Of a DNA stretch of 64,000 nucleotides, positions 56,956 through 64,000 are shown in pieces. Made by a program: the position numbers and the translations under genes. The notes beneath the pieces were generated by a model that was not told the origin of the DNA, searched no databases, and saw only the letters and a program-made list of their open reading frames with translations. Within the stretch, counting starts at the first letter, position 1. Each line of letters begins with the position of its first letter. The stretch is from Metellina segmentata (taxonomy: Eukaryota; Arthropoda; Arachnida; Araneae; Tetragnathidae): the NCBI GenBank assembly GCA_947359465.1, contig OX375880.1, positions 19,854,714-19,918,713 on the forward strand, read 5' to 3'.

Positions 56956-57094
56956 GGAGGAAGAAACAACAGGTGTGTAGAGGTATCACCTCTTTAGATG
57001 ATACACGTGCACACGTAAAGAAGATAAAACCCTAAGGACGGCACAACCTATAAAAATTTTTTGTATTATTAAACTGAAACATATTTTTATCGTT

Positions 57095-57426
57095 GATAAT
57101 TTGGTAATTTTTTAGTTAACGTCGTACTATAGCAACACAACGGGCTATTGACGACGGTCCGGGATCAGTATCTTAAGGGGAAAATCCGAATACAACACCT
57201 CGTAATTTTGAACCACGGGTCAGATGAAGCAACACCTAAGCTGACACCCCACTCTCCAAACTTCCACACCCACCCAATGTGAGGACTTTCTGCCACGACA
57301 GATTTAAGGTCCACCAGCCGCATCTATACCATACGCTTACAAACATCCATGCCTTGACCCAGATTCGAACCAGGAACCTTCCGATCTAGAGGCTAACACC
57401 TTAACTACTATACCGGTTGGTCGGCA
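57095..57426 (-). repeat. SINE family A, minus strand, full length
   Basis: Tail TTGGTAATTTTTTAGTTAAC, body, and the complete head GACCCAGATTCGAACCAGGA to CTATACCGGTTGGTCGGC. Confidence 0.88.
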
Positions 57427-57908
57427 ATATTGTTGAAGATGAACACATCTGGACGCAAAATCTTGAGATGCTTCTCAGTCTTCGGCCATCCGAAATCGTT
57501 GCAGCAGGTGTTGCAATGGCCTACCGTTGTGAACTACGCTTAATTTAACGGAACGTGTGTTGACTGGGTTCAGGGTGCATGTGAAGTAGGTGAATTGGTT
57601 AAAGTACTTAACGGAAAGTTTTAATCACACTCGTAATTTCGATGTATCCGCCATAACTTAGATTAAGATCCGGTGGAATGAGTGTAATAAATATGTCCGA
57701 GGTGCGGTTGCCTAGCAACGGCACCTACGATCGCGTGTGCGGAACATTTGCATACTTTTGGAAAGGATCTATAGTAATAAACTGTGGGTTTTGGGCGTTT
57801 TTTATTGAGATGTAAAGAGAGTCACAATAATATATCAAGATGATTTAGACGCGGCTATTCATGTAACGAATAATTCTTGAAATCTGATGGAATTGAATCT
57901 TTGCTATA
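57427..57908. other. Intronic DNA, no gene seen
   Basis: Unique sequence with no coding signal identified. Confidence 0.35.
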
Positions 57909-57921
57909 CATAAGGTATGGG

Positions 57922-57973
57922 TAATGGTAATGGTAATTTTAGTTAACGTCGTACTAGAGCAACACAACGGGCT
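57922..57973 (-). mobile_element. 52-bp SINE family A stub with perfect 13-bp target duplication
   Basis: The direct repeat CATAAGGTATGGG (57909-57921 and 57974-57986) flanks only the tail: TAATGGTAATGGTAATTTTA then GTTAACGTCGTAC to AACGGGCT. It is an extreme 5' truncation and fixes the 3' end of the SINE as an ACCATT/ATTACC repeat. Confidence 0.92.
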
Positions 57974-57989
57974 CATAAGGTATGGGAAA

Positions 57990-58770
57990 ATGTAAAAGTT
58001 GGTCTGGTGTAAGTAGGTATTTTAATTAGCGCCTCGCTGGTCCAATTCAACGGGCTATTGGCGAGGGTTCGGGATCAGTCCCAAGGGAAATCCACCTCGT
58101 AATTTTGAATCAAGGTCAGATGACGAAGTTAACACCTGAACTGGCACACCACTCTCCAAACTTCGTTTGGTGTTAGGTATAATTGGCATTGACCAATCAA
58201 ATGGATCTATTCGAAATTCGTTCTTTGATATTTTGTTGGAATCGTGTTTGGGAAGAAGTCAAGTGACGTCATGCTCGGGATAGGTACAAGAAACACGTTT
58301 GGTACCGAAAGGTGGCATCCAAAAAAAGAAAACTTTCGGAATATATTTGATTCGAGTTCAATATCAGTATAGCCCGTTATGTTGCTCCAATGCGACGTTA
58401 ATTAAAATACCTTCTAATGTTGAAAAATAGTAGCAAAATGTTGCCTGCGGAAAACCTGATAATTCAAAACCGTCATTTTCTTAATTAAAAAAAAAAAAAA
58501 CTGCATTTTTGATGACTTTGTGAATTTTTAAGCAAAATCGCCAAATGTTTCGAAAAGTCACCAAAACTGTGCAAAATGGACATTTTGAGACGATTTTGCA
58601 TTTAAAGGCACCAGTCGCCAACGTGGCAAAACAGCAAAAAGTAGTCTTTTAGGTATTTAACGCCCCGATTAAAGTAAAAACGTCATTTGTAAGTCATGTT
58701 CTTGCATTTAATTAACCCGTTGTGTTGCTCTAGTACGACGTTAACTAAAAATTACCAAAATTACCATCGT
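57990..58770. repeat. Intronic DNA with SINE fragments
   Basis: A diverged minus-strand family A copy lies at about 58015-58165 (GGCGAGGGTTCGGGATCAGT, CTGAACTGGCACACCACTCT). A plus-strand tail lies near 58372-58412, and another 5'-truncated plus tail at about 58715-58768 (CCCGTTGTGTTGCTCTAGTA), which ends about 50 bp from the exon at 58823. The rest is AT-rich with no gene. Confidence 0.55.
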
Positions 58771-58822
58771 ACATTTAAACCGGTAATGGGCATTACCTTT
58801 CCAAGCGCCAAAATGCACTCAC

Positions 58823-59204
58823 CTGCTAAGGGCAGTCCGACGAGCATGGGCACGGCCTGGCTGCACTGTATGAAACCCCAGGCCCTAGAGAAGTTCCTGG
58901 CCCTCACCTTCTCGAAGGTGAAGGTCTTGAGGGAGTACTGGTAGCCACCGTGGAAGAAGCCGTAGACACAGGCGAAGAGGACGTAGCCGCTGTACTCGTT
59001 GAGGGAGATGAAGGCCACCAGGGCCAGGGACATCATGAAGACTGAGGCCTGAGTCAGGTACTGCCGGGCGATGAAGCACTGCATGCTGTTCTTCACCACC
59101 AGGAAGCCGATGGCCGCGCTGCCCAGGCTCGATGCCAGGCCCAGGTAGGCCTGCAGGTGGAGGAGGGAGTCGTAGGACAGGCCTTCCTCTTTGCCCTGGT
59201 GCAT
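58823..59204 (-). CDS. Monocarboxylate transporter-like (SLC16/MFS) protein, internal exon
   Basis: The exon begins after the acceptor TCTCTCCAG (AG at 59205-59206) with MHQGKEEGLSYDSLLHLQAY. It carries several membrane helices, among them ASSLGSAAIGFLVV, TQASVFMMSLALVAFISL and YSGYVLFACVYGFFHGGYQY, then FTFEKVRARNFSRAWGFIQC and VPMLVGLPLAG. It ends at the donor GTGAGT (GT at 58821-58822) in the middle of a Gly codon completed by the exon at 45703-46385. Length is 382 bp; phase is 0 in, 1 out. The R-rich loop after a helix pair and the P-LAG motif at the start of a late helix fit SLC16 C-terminal half topology. Coding GC is high and antisense frames over it are shadows. The substrate cannot be told. 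Confidence 0.9.
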
Positions 59205-59328
59205 CTGGAGAGAGAAGGAAGCTTTACTACATGCAGATCAACTTGAATTATGAGTGTGAAACGGAACTGCAGATCCAAGTGGTACACCAAGATCCAACGC
59301 TGTCCTAGTGTTTCGATGAGACATCTCG

Positions 59329-60178
59329 TCCAAGTTATGGACAATTTTGCTAAAGATGAGAAGTCTCGCGTTCAAGATATGGAAATTTTGCTAAGGATGA
59401 GAAGCCTCGTTCAAGATATGGACAATTTTGCTTAAGACGAGAAGCCTCGTTCAAGATATGTACAATTTTTCTAAGGACGAAAATATATGGACAATTTTAC
59501 TAAAGATGAGGAGTTTTGCGCGTTCAAGATATGGACAATTTTGCTAAAGACGAGAAGTATCGTTCAAGATGTGTATAATTTTGCTAAGGACGAGAAGTCG
59601 CGTCCAAGATATGGACAATTTTACAAAGGATGATAAGTCTCGCGCGTTCAAGATATGGACAATTTTGCTGAAGACGAGAAGTCTCGTTCAAGATATGTAC
59701 AATTTTTCTAAGGACGAAAATATATGTACAATTTTACTAAGGATGAGGAGTTTTTCGCGTTCAAGATATGGACAATTTTGCTAAAGACGAGAAGTCTCGT
59801 TCAAGATATGTACAATTTTTCTAAGGACGAAAATATATACACAATTTTACTAAGGATGAGAAGTTTTGCGCGTTCAAGATATTGACAATTTTGCTAAAGA
59901 CGAGAAGTCTCGGTCAAGATCTGTATAATTTTGCTAAGGACGAGAAGTCGCGTCCAAGATATGGACAATTTTACAAAGGATGAGAAGTCTCGCGCGTTCA
60001 AGATATGGACAATTTTGCTGAAGACGAGAAGTCTCGCGCGTTCAAGATATAGACAATTTTGCTGAAGACGAGAAGTCTCGTTCAAGATATGGACAATTTT
60101 GCTAAGGATGAGAAGCCTCGTTCAAGATATGGACAATTTTGCTAAGGACGAGGTCTCGTCCAAGATATGGGCAACTTT
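59329..60178. repeat. 40-bp minisatellite in transporter intron, about 20 units
   Basis: Units carry CAAGATATGGACAATTTTGC, TAAAGACGAGAAGTCTCGTT with length variation (38-45 bp) and a GCGCGTTCAAG variant. Some groups of units repeat as blocks (59460-59640 and 59700-59960). The open frames here, on either strand, come from the repeat. Confidence 0.9.
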
Positions 60179-60180
60179 AT

Positions 60181-60740
60181 TAGGGAAACTCTCGCCGAAA
60201 CCACTTTGAGGGTTAACCACTGAACAGAGTTCGTTACTTCAAAAATGTTTCTAAGATGGTCATTTCTAAACTGTTTCGAAGCCTATATATACATTTGACC
60301 CAGAAAACAAAATGAGTTTTTTGTATTTACTCCACACCATATATTTCCCTATTCAAAGGAAACAAGCTTGAATGAGGTTACTTATCTTCGACAAAGTCTT
60401 AACTCAGCTTTTCTTTGCTACACCAAGCACCCCTAGAAACTGAGAGGAAGAATATTTTACTACTCTCCATTAACAAGCTTTAACGAAGCAGTTTCTGCGT
60501 TTAAGACAGTGTTAGAAGATGTTTACTTTCATTTATTTGCTTAGAAGTCGCGTGCTAAATTCGTCAACAGGGGACTGCTGATTTATCGCGTAGAGTTGAA
60601 CTTGCCTCTCGTACCTCAGAGGGTGTCAGGAAAAAAACATTGGATTTACAACACGACCACCAACTTTATATTCGCTCACTCTAAACACCCTTGTCAGTCG
60701 GGGTAAATTTATTATGACTGGCATGCTCTCAAGAGAGCAA
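60181..60740. other. Intronic DNA, no gene seen
   Basis: Unique sequence with no coding signal. A G-run lies near 60762-60769, just past the end. Confidence 0.35.
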
Positions 60741-60742
60741 CT

Positions 60743-61183
60743 TTATGTTTTGGGTAATGAAGGGGGGGGGGTCGTGTTACATTTTGTGTTGTTCCTACAT
60801 TTACTGCTCTGAGAAACGCAGCAGGGTAGTAAATTATAGACTGGAGTCAAAGCTAGTCGGGAAGAGCTACAAATCTCTAACGTACGATGTTTTTCAATCA
60901 ATAAAGACCTTTTTGAAGAAATAGCTTTACTACCTGGTTTTGACTCAATTTTTACTACATCAGGTCGTGCTTCTGTTTCCTCATAAGTTTCGTTGCGCCA
61001 TCGAAGAACTTTTTGTGGGGCTTGTGTTTTTGGAATGACAGAGCTTTTGACATTTTGTGCTGATTCGTGTTCGATTGAAATTTGATATTGTCTTGCATAA
61101 TGTTCCATATTTTCAACTGTACTTCTGAGTTTCTTTATTATACTTCCACATTGGATCATACTTCTATATGAACGACGCAGCAA
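60743..61183 (-). other. Unrecognised protein-like frame in transporter intron
   Basis: A 146-codon frame on the same strand as the transporter. Its first two thirds (MIQCGSIIKKLRSTVENMEH, YARQYQISIEHESAQNVKSS, RWRNETYEETEARPDVVKIE) have charged, protein-like composition. After SKPGSKAISS it becomes low quality. A possible donor (CCAG|GTAGTA) lies just after the credible part, near 60935. It could be an alternative exon, a nested gene, or a transposon remnant. No domain is recognised. Confidence 0.25.
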
Positions 61184-61469
61184 GTTGAAAATAGTTGCGG
61201 TGACCGAGAAATCCCAGACACAATAATTTGCACAAATTTCATGGACACCAGAGCTCAGTGTTTGAAAGTTTTTTCAGCTTCCGACAAAAACAATTATCGG
61301 TCTATAAATAAGATTACATTTAAAGTCATGTTGAGAGAGATTATAAAAACAAGTAATCGATGTATTAAAATTGCAAACGCTTACGCCTCTCATTTTACCG
61401 TAATAGTGTTATCTTAACGTGGAACTTAAAGACCATAAAATGAAGAGAGTGCTCAAGGGTAATATTTCA

Positions 61470-61842
61470 GGTGAGTTGAATTCAGACTAGGTACTTCCAT
61501 ACTGCGGTCGCTTACACCTTTCCTGTATCCGTAATAGTATTGACTAAAGGTGGAACACACTATAAACAATAACATAAGGGGAGTACTTACTAGGAACAAG
61601 ACAGGTGCAGTGACACCGATTGCAGACAATTTAAAGCCATTTACACATTTTCTATACCCATAATGATATTGTCTAAAGGTGGAACACATCATATGTCATA
61701 AAAGAAAGGTTCTTACCAGGAATAAGATTGGTGCGTTGATTCCAACCATAACGCGGTCGCTTACACCTTTCCAATACTCATAATAGTATTGTCTAAATGT
61801 GGAATACACTACAGACCATATGGTAAAGGGAGTATTTACCAG
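61470..61842 (-). repeat. Tandem repeat of the exon end and splice donor, about 125-bp unit, 3-4 copies
   Basis: The last codons of the exon at 61840-62122 (GINAPVLLL then GTAAAT) recur downstream on the minus strand as GINAPILFL|GTAAGA (GT at 61715-61716) and GVTAPVLFL|GTAAGT (GT at 61589-61590), at spacings of 123 and 126 bp. The intronic part (TTTAGACAATACTATTATG, AAAGGTGTAAGCGACCGC) repeats too, and a decayed further unit lies near 61390-61500. Confidence 0.85.
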
Positions 61843-62122
61843 CAACAAGACAGGTGCGTTGATGCCAAATGCAGACAGGGCGCTACCCGAGATGAGGATC
61901 TGAACGGTTCTGGAGCGGAGAACGGTGAAGTCGAAGAACGGCGGTTTGTCCCTCTGGATGTTCTTGTCTTTGGCTTTGGATCGTTTCTGGAGGCCCTTGA
62001 GGTGCAGGATCGCCCTCCTTTGGGGGTGGTACAGGGATGCTGGTCTGTAGAAGATTCCCAGGATGAATGTCAGAGAGGTCATGCCGGTGATGGCCTGAAG
62101 ACCCAGTCGCCAACCCATGGTG
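61840..62122 (-). CDS. Monocarboxylate transporter-like (SLC16/MFS) protein, internal exon (most upstream one visible)
   Basis: This exon starts after TTCTCTCTCCAG (AG at 62123-62124). The bases before MGWRLGLQAITGMTSLTFIL are the end of a split codon plus Thr, so this is an internal exon and the Met is not a start. It holds one membrane helix (AITGMTSLTFILGIFY), the large basic cytosolic loop between the two halves of the protein (LYHPQRRAILHLKGLQKRSK, AKDKNIQRDKPPFFDFTVLR), and the first helix of the C-terminal half (VQILISGSALSAFGINAPVL). It ends at codon boundary LLL with donor GTAAAT at 61834-61839 and joins in frame to MHQGKEEGL of the exon at 58823-59204. Two duplicated donors lie just downstream. 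Exons for the N-terminal half were not found between 62123 and 64000. Confidence 0.9.
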
Positions 62123-62630
62123 CTGGAGAGAGAAAAATTAGGTTTTTGCAACAGTAAAAGGAGTTCAAGGAAAAAAATTCAGTCAAGCTTGTCCGATTTC
62201 TTTAACCAGACCAAGATGTATATACAACATTCAAATATCACATAATTGTGTCGTTAGGCGAGATATGTAAGTTCGAAATCCAAAATTGAGATCCTTAACT
62301 ATGAATCAGATTGAATTTTGAGTCATATGCTGTAAGATCCAGACCAGGACAAGATTATCCGCCCACACTAGAGAATATAGCAGGCTACAAATAATATTAG
62401 TATAACTCTCCAAGTGCTTTAGACCAGATATCTCGTCCATCAAAATCTGGAGAATTGCACGAAGGACTAGATAAACTCTACAACAACAACAACAAAAATA
62501 GACGCATCAAGGAGTTGTCCGATTGCGATAAGAATGGGTGGATGTGAAGAACATACATAGAAAAACAAATGATTACAAATTCGGAACAATTGAATGATAA
62601 ATTCTTTCAGAGTTTGATAGTTACAAAGAG
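62123..62630. other. Intronic DNA, no gene seen
   Basis: AT-rich sequence with a (CAA)n run at about 62481-62500 that may be the tail of a family-B-like SINE. No coding frame is supported. Confidence 0.35.
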
Positions 62631-62639
62631 AGGAAGTCA

Positions 62640-63300
62640 ATAAGGCGATGGTCCACCTCTGGCCTGGATAAAAGCTGTCACCCTGCGTGTCACAGACTGA
62701 AAAAGTTGAAAAAGTTGAAAAAGTTTCCGGATGGTGTCCTGTGGAATTTCTTGCCAAATTGTCTCCAACTGTCGAGCTTAAATGGTCAACATTCCGGGAT
62801 GGTTGCAATCGCCTTCCCATAACGTCCTAAATTTTCTCTATGGGAGAGAGATCAGGTGACCTAGCTGGCCAAGGAAGTGTTGGGAAAGCTTGAAGACAAT
62901 TCATAGCAACACGTGCCGTGTGCGGCCGGGTATTATCTTGGTCAAAAGTAAGTTCGGGGTGTCGCAAAAGGAACGGTAACGCAACCGATTGTAGAATACC
63001 GTCTACGTACCGCTGTGCTGTAAGTATGCCAGATATGACTACCAAAGGGGTCCGGCTATCAAAGGAGATGGTACCCCAGACCATAACGCCCTGTTGAGGG
63101 CATGTGTGTTGTGCGATAGTAAGTGGAAGATCCCCACTCTACCCTGGACGTCTCCAACCCACTCTGCGGTTGTCGTCAGGTCACAGTTGGAAACGGGAAT
63201 CGTCACAAAAGACTATACGTCCCCAATCAGCCCATTCTAAGTGGATCGAGCCCGGCACAACTCCTGGACAACTCCTTGGTGGGTCGATTTGTTATAGAGT
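62640..63300 (-). pseudogene. Tc1-like transposase, C-terminal two thirds, broken
   Basis: The minus-strand frame from 63084 reads MVWGTISFDSRTPLVVISGI, then ELTFDQDNTRPHTARVAMNC (second catalytic Asp) and LPWPARSPDLSPIEKI (catalytic Glu). A TAG at 62827-62829 replaces the Trp codon usually found there, and the same frame continues MGRRLQPSRNVDHL. A frameshift near 62775 then moves to another frame, giving IWQEIPQDTIRK and SVTRRVTAFIQARGG, the usual Tc1 C-terminus. A 9-bp AAAAAGTTG unit is repeated at 62698-62727. Upstream, 63085-63300 holds the preceding part (FVTIPVSNCDLTTTAEWV) in another frame. Terminal repeats were not located. It differs from the other two Tc1 relics in this window. Confidence 0.85.
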
Positions 63301-64000
63301 GTAGATACATCGTGAAGTAAAAATTGCCACGTAACTCAAAGAAGGAATGAAGATCAAATTTGGAAAAACAGTGTTCTTTCCCCACTACAAGTGTCAGCTT
63401 GGAACAGGTTTGCTTGTCAGAGGCTGGACAGTTCGAGACACTAAGACAAACCACCCGGGGGCGGGGATAAAGAGAGAGTCATTATTAATAATTCTAGCAC
63501 TATTTAAAAAAAGGGGCGCTTAAAGAACCCTACTTTCAGCGATTTATCAATTTCATGACGAATTTACGCATTCGACAAACTATTTTTTTTTAACAATTTA
63601 ACGATAGCACTCCACATTATTATGTCACAATCGACGGTGGTCCCGAAATTGGTGAAATGTATCGAGGTGTCTCTCCTAAATGTGAGCAGAACTTGGGGAG
63701 ATAGATTGGGGCGAGTGTCGAGGTGAAAAGGGGGGATCCTGTCATGACAAAAGGCTGAGGAAGAGAGATATGGAGCGGGGGAGGACAGCACTGGATTGCG
63801 ATGGAAAAGGAGCGACTTGCTCCGACGACCGTCCATGCCGATAGCCGTATTCTGACCAGAGAAATATAGATTTCGGGTGTGACATCCGAGTTCTCCATCC
63901 GACGGACACTCTGGGCACTTACCAAAGTTCGGGGTATCCACCACGTGCAGTCGACAGGACTTTTTTGTTTGGCTGATCGACGTTGCAACGGCTTGGGGGG
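63301..64000 (-). other. Unrecognised stretch with overlapping minus-strand frames
   Basis: Two overlapping minus frames of about 125 codons (63944-63564 and 63988-63620) run through GC-richer DNA than their surroundings. Their peptides (for example SLLFHRNPVLSSPAPYLSSS) are proline- and serine-rich and match nothing I can name. It is probably repeat-derived. Confidence 0.25.

Noticed and set aside
62116..62118. ATG as the start codon of the transporter
   Set aside because: A strong splice acceptor precedes it by a few bases and the encoded protein lacks the whole N-terminal half, so this Met is internal.

Overview
This window is eukaryotic, gene-poor, AT-rich DNA crowded with transposable elements. 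The split gene with GT-AG introns, the MATH/BTB (TDPOZ-type) gene, the arthropod-type Tc1, hAT and MULE transposases and the abundant tRNA-derived SINE families suggest an arthropod, most likely an orb-weaving (araneoid) spider. That placement is inference from recognition of sequence style, not from a search. I see no rRNA, no convincing functional tRNA, no CRISPR and no operon structure.

Host genes. (1) A monocarboxylate-transporter-like (SLC16/MFS) gene lies on the minus strand. Three coding exons are visible (62122-61840, 59204-58823 and 46385-45703, the last ending in the stop codon). The reading frame joins cleanly across two introns of about 2.6 kb and 12.4 kb, and the 5' exons lie outside the window or were not found. 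(2) A MATH-BTB gene on the plus strand (21056-22691) carries one in-frame stop and one frameshift and looks like a pseudogene.

Layout. 1-834: MULE transposase pseudogene. 1659-2454, 4456-6804, 9506-10809 and 40453-41533: four hAT elements, each with a perfect 8-bp target-site duplication (one carries a broken transposase, one a transposase tail, two are non-coding). 12395-15760: a long inverted-repeat structure enclosing a 641-bp tandem array. 16130-17397: a 422-bp tandem triplication. 18945-20442: a complete but inactivated Tc1-like element flanked by TA. 23067-24270: Helitron-like DNA interrupted by a (CAA)n-tailed SINE. 24769-25144: a MITE. 26790-31985: a 182-bp satellite array of about 28 monomers with an eight-monomer higher-order repeat. 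33368-34151: a MITE flanked by CTAG. 34420-34942: LINE RNase H fragment. 36871-37441 and 42630-43412: further inverted-repeat elements. 50543-56604: a 3,031-bp direct tandem duplication inside the large transporter intron. 62640-63300: a second Tc1-like pseudogene.

Unifying theme. One SINE family (tRNA-like head, a body of about 250 bp, a tail of ATTACC/ACCATT repeats) is everywhere. It supplied part of the satellite monomer, sits at both breakpoints of the 3-kb duplication, occurs with at least two kinds of tRNA-like head, and left 5'-truncated stubs as short as 52 bp with perfect target duplications. The most distinctive gene-level observation is a tandem duplication of the end of transporter exon 61840-62122 together with its splice donor, giving three potential donors in a row.
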